Assembly: GCA_018266615.1 (NCBI GenBank)
Contig: JAFEAB010000106.1
Location: 1-64,000, forward strand
Origin: Bacteroidota bacterium
GTDB lineage: Bacteria > Bacteroidota > Bacteroidia > Chitinophagales > Chitinophagaceae
Direction of reading: 5' to 3'
DNA length: 64,000 nucleotides
The translations under genes and the position numbers were made by a program. The notes below the pieces were generated by a model, which saw only the letters and a list, made by a program, of their open reading frames with translations, searched no databases and was not told the DNA's origin. Shown here in pieces: positions 52,658 to 62,164 of this stretch (within the stretch, counting starts at the first letter, position 1; every line of letters starts with the position of its first letter).

Positions 52658-55600
52658 TACATTTCCTTTTTTATCAACCTTCCCACAGGGTGTATCAGCA
52701 GTTAAGTGATATACATAATTTCCGGCTAATGCGGGTTTCCCCAAATAGTGGCCATCCCAACATTGATCTTTGGATCTGGTTTCAAAAACGGTTTCACCAT
52801 ACCGGTTAAAAATAATGAGATGGAATTTACCGGCCTGTCCCCAATACCTTACCCCAAAACAATCGTTCAGGTTATCGCCATTAGGGGTAAAGGAATTAGG
52901 AATGTTGAATTGAAAATACTGCCCTCCTTTTACAAATACGGTAACCGTATCCCGGGCAATGCATCCGGAAGCATTGTAACCGGTAACTATATAGCTTGTT
53001 GTTTGCAATGGCGTGGCAATGGGGTTAGGGATATTTGCATCAGAAAGTCCGGCCGTGGGAAACCAGGAATAAGTGGATGATCCAATGCTGTTCAGGCTGG
53101 CAAAAGCATGTTGGCAATCTATGTCATTCGATTTCGAAACTTGCAAATTGGGTTTGGGCAATACATTTACAATTATTGAAAAGGTTGAATCATACAAACA
53201 AAAAGCATCGTGAATAGTGAGGGAGTAGGTGGTTTGTGAAAGCGGCGAAACAACCGGATTATAAATATGAACATTATTAATGGCTACAGCAGGCGACCAG
53301 GTATAGGTATAGTTATTTCCATTAAAGGCATTTAATTGTACCGGTGAACCGGCACATTGAGGTTGGGGCTGAGCCGGAGCATTAAATACCGGCTTTTCGC
53401 CGGTTGAAATGGTTACGCTGTCCTTCCCCTCACATCCCTCCGCCGAATATCCGGTTACATAAAATGTATAGGTTCCCGTTGAAGGCGAAGTGAAAACGGG
53501 GGAGGCGATATGCGGGTTATCCAGATTTGAAACCGGTTGCCATTGATAGGATAGTGCTCCGGTAGTGGTTAAATTGAAAGGCCCATTGGTACAGGAAGTA
53601 AAATTGTTGATGGTTTGTACCTGGGGTGTTGGGGCAATCTGGATATTTACGGTGGCAGTATCTGCACAACCGGTGGATGATATGGTTCCAATCAGGGAAA
53701 GTGTTTCAGCATGATGAGATACAAATACCGGACTTAGTATGTTGGGAGATGAAACGGCATTAGACGGTAACCAGGAAAATTGGTTGGCATCACTGAAGGA
53801 GGAGAGATGAAGAACCGTGCCGTCGCAAACCGTTGTATCAGGAAGAGTGGCAACAATCGGAACCGGGTTGATGCGGATCTGAACCGAATCAGTTCCCACA
53901 CATCCATTGGAATCTGTTCCCTGAACATGAAGTACCTGATTAAAAGGATACGTACCGGTAAACTGGGGTGAAGCGATATTTGGGTTAGATAAATTTGCGG
54001 GTGGTGTCCAGGTATAATTTATTGCGCCCGTGGTTGCGAGCGAAAATGATGCCTGACCACAGAAACTGGTATCGGCGATAGTTTGTACATCAGGAAGAGG
54101 ATTTACAGTTATATGGAGGGTGTCAAAAGAAAAACATCCGGCAGGAGATTCAGCCGTAATAATAAGTTGCGCTGATGCGTTGCCGTTAAATTGGGGGCTT
54201 AAAATTTGGGGATCGGATACGGGGGCGCCAGGGTTCCAAAACACCTGGCCGGCATTGGTACTGCTGGATAATAGGAGAGTTGAACCCAGGCAAATTGCAG
54301 TGTCCGGAATGGTTTGAACAAAAGGCAGGGAAGCAATCATGATCCGCACAGAATCAATACCTGAACAACTACCGGTGCTTGCTTGTAAATAGAAGGTGGT
54401 GGTGGTTGCAATGCTGGCGGTGGGAGTTAGGGTATTGCTATTGGCTAAATAAACAGCGGGCGACCAGGAGAAGGCCCCTGCATTGGTACTGGCATGGAGC
54501 ATTATTTGCGCTGGCCCATTGCTGCAAATAGTAGAATCGGGCCCTGCGTCAACCTGAATGGTTGTTGCAACTATTTGTGTTGTGGCCGTATCTCTGCAAC
54601 CTGTTTGGTCTTCCCCAAATAACGTAATTTGGTAAGTGCCCTCCGGATTGTAAATGTGCGATTCGGAGGCTGAGTTGCCAGTTGTCTGATCTCCAAAATC
54701 CCAGGTCCAGGAGGTGATGGGATTATATTGCGTGAAACCAATGGCATCCCATTGAAAACTATTACAGTTCGATGAAACCAGGGAGATTGCAATAGAATCA
54801 ATATTTTTTACAAATGGGGTGCCTGCAAACGGAACGATCCAGTTAAACCCGGCATTGCCAATGGAACCGGATGTGGCTCCCCAGGCTTCATTCGCAAAAT
54901 TTCGGCAAACTCCATTGGCCCCTCCTGTGGTAGATAAAATTACAGCAGGGGGAAGGCTTGAATTGGAAACCATTATGGAGCCGCCGCCCCCTCCACCACC
55001 GGGTCCGGCTTTTCCCGCGCCGCCTGCCCATAGGTCTGCCCCCTTTCCACCGTTGAGCGAAACAGGCAGGGGATTTTGAATGGTATTGGATACCAGGACA
55101 AGGGTGCCACCCGCCCCTCCGCCTCCCGATCCTACGAGGCAACCGGGAGTATTATTACCGCACTCGGGTGCATTTTCGCCATTCGAAATAATGCTATGGC
55201 CGTTATTTTTGAGAACGTCACATTTTATTATGGCAAGTCCGCCTCCTGCTCCGCCATCTGCTTTAAAGCCTGTTTGGTTATTGGAATGCCCTGCACCACC
55301 ACCACCCCCCAAACCAATTCTGGTTTCAAAATTGGAATTTATGGATTCCCGTCCATCGAGCCCTCCATTGGCAAAGGGTATCGTACTATTACAAGGTGCT
55401 GCTTCAAATTGATAACCACCCAATCCGCCACGCCCACCGTTGCCGCCGCCACCCCCGCCCGACTTATAAGAATTTCCACCCCCTCCGCCATTGGCAATAC
55501 GGCCTTTCCCTAAAGCGTGGTTGGCAGAAAGCAGGGCATATCCTTCTCCTTTTCCTGAAGCAAGTGGAGAATTAGCGGGGAAGCTAAAATCATTTTCATT

Positions 55601-56836
55601 GCAATTGGGAGTGGGTGAATTAATGGCCGGATCCAACCCGCCTCTGAATCCTTTGGCGCTCACATCAATATCTGCATTAAGGGTTAGGGTATCCTTTACG
55701 GTTAGTACTAAAACGCCGCCTGTTTTCCCATTCCATTCGGGGCAGGACAGGGGGGCGCTTACCTCAAAATTTGTGAAATAGGGTACCCGCACCAATTGAA
55801 CCTTCCCTTCCGGCACATCGTAGCTCCTGAGGATGCTGTTTAATAAATAAATGCTGTTCCCGTTTATAGAATTAATGATATTGAATTCATGATGGCCTGC
55901 ATTATGGTTAGCAGTTACATCCCCAAAGAGAGTGGAATTGGAGGTGTCGGCAAGGGCGCCCTGCATTTGAATAATAAGCACCGTATCGCCGGGATTAAAG
56001 GCAGTGGCATCTTCTACGGTGATGCGGTTGTTGCAGACATCCAGTCCGGTAACAGGAGTGTAATCGTTGATGATATAGGGGGAAAATGATTGGCCACAAC
56101 TATCTGGATTGTTTTCGCAATCGGGGTTAGAACTGTTTATAGTTGCAAAACCACCTAGGGATCCATTCCATGCTGTGTTCCCTTGTTTATTTAATAAATT
56201 ATTAAAATGGTAATAGGCAAGTAAACCTGGTTGTGTAGTTGGCGAAGGGAGGCTCCCACTCATGAAAGTTCTAATTTGTTCCTGAGTCCTCGCTACATTC
56301 CAAATCCTTACTTCATTTATATACCCAATTAGATTTTCGACGATAGTTCCACTATATAACCCGATCCTCGCAGGTAAATCACTTTGAATCAAATTGCCGG
56401 TTGCGGGTGTAGAACTTAACAAGAACCCGTCCCTGAAATATTTTAAAGTTACACCATCATATACAAGGGCAACATGGTAGGTCTTGTTTAATTCTATAGG
56501 ACAAGGATCCCCGGTTTGAAAAAAGCCATTTTCTGTAGTAATAAATACATGATTTAACCGAAGAAGATAATTCACATTGGTTGGATCCCAATGCTTAGAT
56601 ACTATATCCCCTTCATTTCCATCTCCCACCCCGGGATTATATGGCCCGGTTCGATTAATAAGGGCCTCAATTGTTATTTGATTACCTGAAATATCCAAAT
56701 CACCAATATCTACAAAGGAAGGATAGGTGGGGAGTGAAAGCCATTGGGAGCAATCAAGTGAGCCTGGCCCGATTTGACCCAAAAGGGTACTATAGGAAAG
56801 GAGACAAATAAAAGAAATAAAAAACCTCAAATGCAT
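52643..56836 (-). CDS. Type IX-secreted LamG/Ig-like surface protein (CHU_C sorting domain)
   Basis: A 1397-residue secreted protein. A signal peptide (about 1-20) is followed by a concanavalin-A/LamG domain (about 40-230), a glycine-rich region (about 400-640, many GGGG runs), a PKD domain around 700-780 (WTWDFGDQTTG), and at least seven Ig/SprB-like repeats with DTxxC, CPxG spacing. It ends with the gliding-motility C-terminal (type B) sorting domain, NSFTPNGDNLNDCF...RYGETVFE, signalling T9SS export. Likely surface adhesin. It overlaps mqnA by 15 bp at the 3' end. The T9SS genes are elsewhere. Confidence 0.88.
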   Translation of the reverse strand: MHLRFFISFICLLSYSTLLGQIGPGSLDCSQWLSLPTYPSFVDIGDLDISGNQITIEALINRTGPYNPGVGDGNEGDIVSKHWDPTNVNYLLRLNHVFITTENGFFQTGDPCPIELNKTYHVALVYDGVTLKYFRDGFLLSSTPATGNLIQSDLPARIGLYSGTIVENLIGYINEVRIWNVARTQEQIRTFMSGSLPSPTTQPGLLAYYHFNNLLNKQGNTAWNGSLGGFATINSSNPDCENNPDSCGQSFSPYIINDYTPVTGLDVCNNRITVEDATAFNPGDTVLIIQMQGALADTSNSTLFGDVTANHNAGHHEFNIINSINGNSIYLLNSILRSYDVPEGKVQLVRVPYFTNFEVSAPLSCPEWNGKTGGVLVLTVKDTLTLNADIDVSAKGFRGGLDPAINSPTPNCNENDFSFPANSPLASGKGEGYALLSANHALGKGRIANGGGGGNSYKSGGGGGGNGGRGGLGGYQFEAAPCNSTIPFANGGLDGRESINSNFETRIGLGGGGGAGHSNNQTGFKADGGAGGGLAIIKCDVLKNNGHSIISNGENAPECGNNTPGCLVGSGGGGAGGTLVLVSNTIQNPLPVSLNGGKGADLWAGGAGKAGPGGGGGGGSIMVSNSSLPPAVILSTTGGANGVCRNFANEAWGATSGSIGNAGFNWIVPFAGTPFVKNIDSIAISLVSSNCNSFQWDAIGFTQYNPITSWTWDFGDQTTGNSASESHIYNPEGTYQITLFGEDQTGCRDTATTQIVATTIQVDAGPDSTICSNGPAQIMLHASTNAGAFSWSPAVYLANSNTLTPTASIATTTTFYLQASTGSCSGIDSVRIMIASLPFVQTIPDTAICLGSTLLLSSSTNAGQVFWNPGAPVSDPQILSPQFNGNASAQLIITAESPAGCFSFDTLHITVNPLPDVQTIADTSFCGQASFSLATTGAINYTWTPPANLSNPNIASPQFTGTYPFNQVLHVQGTDSNGCVGTDSVQIRINPVPIVATLPDTTVCDGTVLHLSSFSDANQFSWLPSNAVSSPNILSPVFVSHHAETLSLIGTISSTGCADTATVNIQIAPTPQVQTINNFTSCTNGPFNLTTTGALSYQWQPVSNLDNPHIASPVFTSPSTGTYTFYVTGYSAEGCEGKDSVTISTGEKPVFNAPAQPQPQCAGSPVQLNAFNGNNYTYTWSPAVAINNVHIYNPVVSPLSQTTYSLTIHDAFCLYDSTFSIIVNVLPKPNLQVSKSNDIDCQHAFASLNSIGSSTYSWFPTAGLSDANIPNPIATPLQTTSYIVTGYNASGCIARDTVTVFVKGGQYFQFNIPNSFTPNGDNLNDCFGVRYWGQAGKFHLIIFNRYGETVFETRSKDQCWDGHYLGKPALAGNYVYHLTADTPCGKVDKKGNVLLIR

Positions 56837-56893
56837 TATTTGGCTAAATGATTAAGGTACAAAAGATACTTCTTCTTTTTAAAAAACTTCCAA

Positions 56894-57751
56894 TTAGAAT
56901 GGATTTCCCATCCTCCTGGTATATCCATCTATAATACCTTTAATAACCATTTGAAGGAATTGAAGTCGTTTATTTCCAAAGAGCAAATGATTCTTAATGC
57001 GGATGAGCAGATCTTTTCGTTGAATCCTGATTGCGTCTGGAAATTGAAATTTATATTTTTTTGATAAGTAGATTACATTCCGAACCATAAAATACAATCG
57101 TTTTGGAGAATGAAAAGTACGGTGGCTTTTGGCTTTGTAAGGAATTTTAACCCATTTCATTTCGCCTAACTGGTGTGAAAGCTGGATATCCATGCATTGC
57201 ACAATTTTAACGCCTAATGATTTTGCATGAAAACAAAATTCATGATCTACCTCATCTATAAAAAGTTTTTCATCAAATCCTGATGTTAGTTCAAAAACTT
57301 TTTTATTAAATAAACAGCCGGATGTAATCACACTATCTTTTTCCGGCATTTGATCCGGCGCTGCCACCAGAATGCCTTCATGATTGGGCCCTGCAATCCC
57401 AATGTTGCCAATTTCAAATTCAGGGATCTTTTCAATGTAATTTTTGATTTCCGTTTTATCAAAATACGAATCCTGGTCCATACTGAGAATCCAATCTGCT
57501 CCAGTTTCTATAGCTCTTTTTGTGCCTTCATTTAATGCCCAGGCCACTCCCATGTTTTTTCCTGGTTTTAACAGGTGGAACTTTTCTCCATATTTATTGA
57601 TCAAAGAACTCAGGTCAGGAGAAGAAATTTCTGAGTTGTCCACTACTATTATTGAGTGAGTAAAATCCGCATAACTGATAATATTATTTATAAAATCTGC
57701 CTGTGGATGATATAAGACTACAACGGCTGTTATTCGATTCAGGTTTCCCAT
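56894..57751 (-). CDS. Family 2 glycosyltransferase, rhamnosyltransferase-like
   Basis: A 285-residue GT2 protein with ITAVVVLYHPQADFINNI, VVDNSE, the DXD-type SMDQDSYFD (about 108-112) and SGCLFNKKVFELTSGFDEKLFIDEVDHEFC. These features match rhamnosyltransferases or related enzymes of O-antigen synthesis. Its first bases overlap the end of the methyltransferase gene by 13 bp. The acceptor is unknown. Confidence 0.85.
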   Translation of the reverse strand: MGNLNRITAVVVLYHPQADFINNIISYADFTHSIIVVDNSEISSPDLSSLINKYGEKFHLLKPGKNMGVAWALNEGTKRAIETGADWILSMDQDSYFDKTEIKNYIEKIPEFEIGNIGIAGPNHEGILVAAPDQMPEKDSVITSGCLFNKKVFELTSGFDEKLFIDEVDHEFCFHAKSLGVKIVQCMDIQLSHQLGEMKWVKIPYKAKSHRTFHSPKRLYFMVRNVIYLSKKYKFQFPDAIRIQRKDLLIRIKNHLLFGNKRLQFLQMVIKGIIDGYTRRMGNPF

Positions 57752-58569
57752 ATTTTGTCTGATGGGAATTTTTGATAAATGGGGTTTGCTGGATCTTTAT
57801 ACCGGGAATTATTGGGGTGTCCGCTTTTTTGAAGAAGAATTACAATATTGAATGGATTGAAGTGCTGAAGTGCAATAATCTGGTAGCTGAGGTAATCAGC
57901 TAATTCAACTACGAGGGGTGTATTGAATACGTGATGGTGCACGCAACGGTTATCAATATTCGCATAAGTGCGATCCTTTAATTCCTCCATATTTTTTACC
58001 CCGGCATCCATTTGAATATCATGTAAAGAAATGATTTCTTCAAAATGGGTGTTGTCCGTTTCCGGAATATTCAATTCAAAATCATTAAGTAAATGGGCAA
58101 ATGTAGTAACAGGCCGGTTATGGTCGAAAGTGCCATCCTTATGCGGAATTACGAGTAACATATACCCATCCTCCACCAAAACCCGGTCCCACTCTTTTAA
58201 TGCTTTAATGGGATTTGCAAAATGTTCGAGGCTGTGGCAGGAAAGAATAACCTCATAGTTTTTATTATTTATTGCTGTTAGGTCGGAGCCATCATTAATG
58301 AATTGATAACCTTTTTTATTTCCCCAAGAATAATTATTCCCTTCCGCCAAATTTCCTTCCCAAACTGTTTGTGCGCCAAAATTGCAACCATCTAATGCTT
58401 TCAGAACATCATACACCGGCAGAAAGCCCTGATGAGAGAGGGAAGGGCTTGGTCCGCCAATTTCTAACCCGTTTTTCCCTTTCAGAGGGGTAAGAAACTG
58501 ATTTGCGTTTTGGATTCGCTTAGGAAAATATCTCCGAAATTTCCTTTCTAATTGGTTCTTCAATTTCAT
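57739..58569 (-). CDS. Class I SAM methyltransferase-like protein
   Basis: A 276-residue protein from the ATG at 58569 (MKLKNQLERKFRRYFPKR). The SAM core is present in a diverged form: GLEIGGPSPSL replaces the usual glycine-rich loop, followed by ILSCHSLEHFANPIKALKEWDRVLVEDGYMLLVIP, the methyltransferase-11 pattern. The start overlaps the FkbM stop in an ATGA junction. It is likely a sugar or lipid methyltransferase in the glycan locus. Confidence 0.82.
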   Translation of the reverse strand: MKLKNQLERKFRRYFPKRIQNANQFLTPLKGKNGLEIGGPSPSLSHQGFLPVYDVLKALDGCNFGAQTVWEGNLAEGNNYSWGNKKGYQFINDGSDLTAINNKNYEVILSCHSLEHFANPIKALKEWDRVLVEDGYMLLVIPHKDGTFDHNRPVTTFAHLLNDFELNIPETDNTHFEEIISLHDIQMDAGVKNMEELKDRTYANIDNRCVHHHVFNTPLVVELADYLSYQIIALQHFNPFNIVILLQKSGHPNNSRYKDPANPIYQKFPSDKIWET

Positions 58570-59321
58570 CTTCGGTAGCTTACAATATTTTCTCCACAAA
58601 CATAGGTTTCCCAGTTGAACTGTGCCATACTTTTAAAATACGCCTTGCTGGCACCTGCCCTTAATTGATCGTGCAGCTCCACAATTATACATTCTGATTG
58701 GTTGATCCATTCCGTGGAGGATGAAAACACCCGTTCTTCTGCGCCCTCAATATCAATCTTTACAATATTGACTTCATTCATTTCATATTTGTTCAATATT
58801 CCTTGGATGGTAATCCCTGGAATTCCATTATTTTTTTTGGTGGGTTCAACAATATAGCCAGCGCTTAGCTGTGTTTTATTCCCTATATCAAGCATCTCTT
58901 CTTTGTCCCAAAGGGCAGCCTGGATGCAGGTTATATTAGGATATCCACTTGTATTCTTTTGGAGTAGATTGAAATTTCCTGCATCGGGTTCAATCGAAAA
59001 AATTTTTGCACCTGGAAAACGATTGGAAAAATAAACGGATGCCATCCCGATATTGGCGCCGGCATCTATTATCCATTTAACCTCTCCTTTAAATTTATCT
59101 GGGAAACGATATTGCTGTTCTACAAAAACCTGGTCGAAAATATAGGGATCTGATTGATGGCTTCTGAAAAATAATTTATTTTTGAAATGTCTGTCGTTAA
59201 TGGTGAATTCGCTTTTTCCGTTGCCTTTCCATAATTGCCAGAAGATCCGGACACCAGAGCTCAACCCAAAATACCGGATCAGGCTAATCAGCCTAATCAT
59301 TGCCAAACCAAAATTCCGCAT
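58566..59321 (-). CDS. FkbM family methyltransferase
   Basis: A 251-residue FkbM-type O-methyltransferase: WIDAGANIGMASVYFSNRFPGAKIFSIEPD (SAM-binding), the VKIDIEGAEERVF acidic pair, and IIVELHDQ. The ATG at 59321 was chosen because the upstream ATG at 59381 overlaps the divergent glycosyltransferase start. The stop sits in the ATGA junction with the next gene. Probably modifies a surface sugar. Confidence 0.9.
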   Translation of the reverse strand: MRNFGLAMIRLISLIRYFGLSSGVRIFWQLWKGNGKSEFTINDRHFKNKLFFRSHQSDPYIFDQVFVEQQYRFPDKFKGEVKWIIDAGANIGMASVYFSNRFPGAKIFSIEPDAGNFNLLQKNTSGYPNITCIQAALWDKEEMLDIGNKTQLSAGYIVEPTKKNNGIPGITIQGILNKYEMNEVNIVKIDIEGAEERVFSSSTEWINQSECIIVELHDQLRAGASKAYFKSMAQFNWETYVCGENIVSYRR

Positions 59322-59379
59322 TCTAAAAAAATTGAACGGCAAATTTAGCTGATTTAAAAGGTTTACTGAATATTTGCAC

Positions 59380-60303
59380 ATGCCATTTCTCTCCCTTTGT
59401 ATCCCCGCCTATTGTCACCCCGAGTTTGTGGAGCGGTTGCTGCAATCGGTTCAAATACAGGAATACCGAGATTTTGAGGTGATTGTTTCAGACGACAGTC
59501 CGGATACCCGGGTAGAAGAAGTTTGCCGCATATTTACCAAAAATTTCCCCATCCGGTATGTGCACAACAGCCATCCCCTTGGCTCTCCCGCCAACTGGAA
59601 CCTGGCCATCAGCATGGCAAAGGGTGAATGGATAAAACTGATACATGCCGACGATTGGCTCGCCACCACAGATGCCTTGCAGCAATTTGCCGATGCCGCC
59701 GGAAAACACCCGGAGGGGGCCTTTATCTTTTCCGGGTTTAGCAAGTACCAGGGAGAAACAAAATTTCAGGCCCATGTTCCGGGTAAGCGGGAAGAACTAA
59801 AATTGAAACATTCGCCCCTGGATCTGATAGCCCACAACTTTATTGGGCACCCCAGCGTAACCCTGATCCCTAACCGAAAAACAGAATCCTACGATGAAAA
59901 GGTAAAGTGGGTGGTCGATTTAGAATATTACCTGCGCCAATTGAATACCCTGGTACCGGTAGCTATCCCCGCAGCACTCATAAACATTGGCGTGCATCCG
60001 GGGCAGGTTACCCAACAAAGTATTCGCCGGCCCGAAATTGAGTTGCCCGAACACCTTTACCTGATTCAAAAGCTGGGAACTGCCATTTTGAAAAATATCC
60101 GGGTGTACGATCATTATTGGCGCCTGTTTAGGAACCTGGGTTTCCGGAGTATTGAGGACGCAGAGAAATTCGCAAACGGAAATGCCATCCCTGCAGAATT
60201 AAAAAAAATGTGGACTGTGGAGGCCCGCTTTCCCCCTTGGATGTTGCGATTGGGGCCGGTTTCGAAAGTGGTGATGGGGTGGAGCTATGTTTTTAACCGC
60301 TGA
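59380..60303 (+). CDS. Family 2 glycosyltransferase
   Basis: A 307-residue GT2 protein with LSLCIPAYCHPEFVERLLQSV, VIVSDDSPDT, and IKLIHADDWLA (DD at about 86). It is the only plus-strand gene in this part of the glycan locus; it diverges from the FkbM gene (58 bp) and converges on the GT4 gene, overlapping it by 19 bp. Donor and acceptor unknown. Confidence 0.88.
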   Translation: MPFLSLCIPAYCHPEFVERLLQSVQIQEYRDFEVIVSDDSPDTRVEEVCRIFTKNFPIRYVHNSHPLGSPANWNLAISMAKGEWIKLIHADDWLATTDALQQFADAAGKHPEGAFIFSGFSKYQGETKFQAHVPGKREELKLKHSPLDLIAHNFIGHPSVTLIPNRKTESYDEKVKWVVDLEYYLRQLNTLVPVAIPAALINIGVHPGQVTQQSIRRPEIELPEHLYLIQKLGTAILKNIRVYDHYWRLFRNLGFRSIEDAEKFANGNAIPAELKKMWTVEARFPPWMLRLGPVSKVVMGWSYVFNR

Positions 60304-61478
60304 TCTAACTCCAGGAGCTTCCGGTAATTCCTGCAAAACGCCTCCCGGCTGAATTTCTGAATGGCTATCTCCCGGCTCTTAGCCCCTAACCGTTCCCGTA
60401 ATTGAATGTCGGATGCCAGTTTCTCAATTGCCTTTATCCCGTCTTCTACAATCTGCGGCTCCGCCCCGTTGTTAAGGATAAGCCCGTTCAGGTTATCAAA
60501 AATATAGTCGGGGATGCCGCCCACCGGGGTGGAAACCACCACCTTCCCATGGGCCATCATTTGCATGATTACCACCGGAAGTCCCTCAAAGGCGGAAGTC
60601 ATCAGCAACACATCTGCCTTCTTGTATAGCTCCTGCATTTTATCCTGGCTCTTTACGTTTCCATAGAATGTACAAAAAGGCAACTGCACCGGATCAATAA
60701 CCTTTTCTACATCGCCCACGAAACTAAAATCCACCGCAGCATTTTTTTGATGAAGGGAGGAAGCAATTTCAGCAATCAGTGGCACCCTTTTTTGCGGACT
60801 TCCCCGGCCAATATAAAACACCTGCAACCGCGGAGAATGATTTTGGTATTCCCCGGGAAAATCGATGGCATTATCTAAAAAGAACAACCTCGAAAAATAG
60901 GATTCAGGAAGATTGTTTTCCCGGTACTGCGCCTCCACCTTTTGTTTCAGTTTTTCGGTACTGAAACAACGTTTATTTATTTTGTCGATGAATCCTATGG
61001 AATAGGGAAGCCAGGTATCGAGGTGGCAAAGCTCAACGGTTAAAACATTCGGTTTGAGGTGGGGAACCATCTTGTAAAAGAACAACGATTCGCCCCCAAA
61101 TACTACCGGAGACTTCTGTTTATTGATCCAGGAGGCCAAAACGCCCCGATAGAAAAAATTGATGAAATGCAGGTATTTTTTATCAATCCATGGATGCAAA
61201 TCGAGCACTCTTACGCCCGGCAGGTTGTACATTTCCCGAAACTGGTTGTTAGATGGCTTTTTAGAAAAGATGATGATGGGCCGGGTATCGCGAATGCAAT
61301 GGGTGAGGTCGATATTTACCTGTGGCGATCCGCCAATATCGCCATTGGGGAAGAATAAGAAAACCTGGTGCTGCGTAGATAAAGGAAAAAGCCTACCCAA
61401 AAGTTTCCCCAACCAAACAAAGGGAGACATGAAAACTTCCTCAATCTTTCTTTTGAGTAAAGCTTTCCGGTAGGTCAT
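60285..61478 (-). CDS. Family 4 glycosyltransferase
   Basis: A 397-residue GT-B enzyme with VFYIGRGSPQKRVPLIAEI, the KADVLLMTSAFEGLPVVIMQMMAHGKVVVSTPVGGIPDYI block (GT4 sugar-nucleotide-binding with the E-x7-E motif). The ATG at 61478 overlaps the upstream epimerase end by 38 bp; an ATG at 61430 is an alternative start giving 381 residues. Sugar specificity cannot be told. Confidence 0.88.
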   Translation of the reverse strand: MTYRKALLKRKIEEVFMSPFVWLGKLLGRLFPLSTQHQVFLFFPNGDIGGSPQVNIDLTHCIRDTRPIIIFSKKPSNNQFREMYNLPGVRVLDLHPWIDKKYLHFINFFYRGVLASWINKQKSPVVFGGESLFFYKMVPHLKPNVLTVELCHLDTWLPYSIGFIDKINKRCFSTEKLKQKVEAQYRENNLPESYFSRLFFLDNAIDFPGEYQNHSPRLQVFYIGRGSPQKRVPLIAEIASSLHQKNAAVDFSFVGDVEKVIDPVQLPFCTFYGNVKSQDKMQELYKKADVLLMTSAFEGLPVVIMQMMAHGKVVVSTPVGGIPDYIFDNLNGLILNNGAEPQIVEDGIKAIEKLASDIQLRERLGAKSREIAIQKFSREAFCRNYRKLLELDQRLKT

Positions 61479-62163
61479 TGCTAAAATATTTTTTCAGGAT
61501 TTTTTCGAGATAATCTGCACCAAAACTAATATTTAAATTCCGGAACAGTTCCTCCATGGCTAATTTGTCTATATCAGGCCCACCGCCGCGTTCGGTAAAA
61601 TGATAAACCCCTTTTTTTGAAAAGTGTTTTTCTATAGCCTCTACCATTTCGATTACAGCGTAATTATTGGGATTGGCAATGGTAATAATTTCATTGCACC
61701 GGTTTTGTAGATCGAGATAGTATTTGCATGCCAGGAATAAATCATCGATATCGAGAATATTTCGGCGGGCGTTTTTCCAAATATCAAATATCCTTCCTTC
61801 TAAAATATGGCTGATCAGGAAATTGAATACGGTATGCCGGTTATGGGTGAACCCGATGGGATTGCTAACTCTAAATATGAGATAGGAAGGGAAGGAACCC
61901 TGAATTATTTTTTCCATTTCCAGCTTGTGCAATACATAGGGCGTGTTTGCCAGGCTGCTATCATAAATGCTGCAGGTGCTAAAATAAATCAGTGTTTTAT
62001 CCTTTGCGGATTGGATATGGGCATGCAGCAAATTGCGTTCTCTTAAAAAGGCCTCTGCCGAATTAGCGGATGAATCGGAAACCCCGGAGGCAAAAATGAG
62101 GTATCGGGAATTGTTTGCATACTCCTCAAACCTTTTTGCCAACATGCCATTCCCTACAATCAT
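61441..62163 (-). CDS. NAD(P)-dependent epimerase/dehydratase-like protein
   Basis: A 240-residue SDR-like protein, shorter than typical sugar epimerases. It opens MIVGNGMLAKRF (a reduced glycine-rich loop, GNGMLA), carries the YFSTCSIYDSSLANTPYVLHKLEMEK active-site pattern (Ser, Tyr-x3-Lys), and RNILDIDDL. It probably makes or modifies a nucleotide sugar. One bp separates its start from the downstream end of the GT4 gene. The short N-terminal loop may be a family trait. Confidence 0.78.
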   Translation of the reverse strand: MIVGNGMLAKRFEEYANNSRYLIFASGVSDSSANSAEAFLRERNLLHAHIQSAKDKTLIYFSTCSIYDSSLANTPYVLHKLEMEKIIQGSFPSYLIFRVSNPIGFTHNRHTVFNFLISHILEGRIFDIWKNARRNILDIDDLFLACKYYLDLQNRCNEIITIANPNNYAVIEMVEAIEKHFSKKGVYHFTERGGGPDIDKLAMEELFRNLNISFGADYLEKILKKYFSNDLPESFTQKKD

Positions 62164-62164
62164 C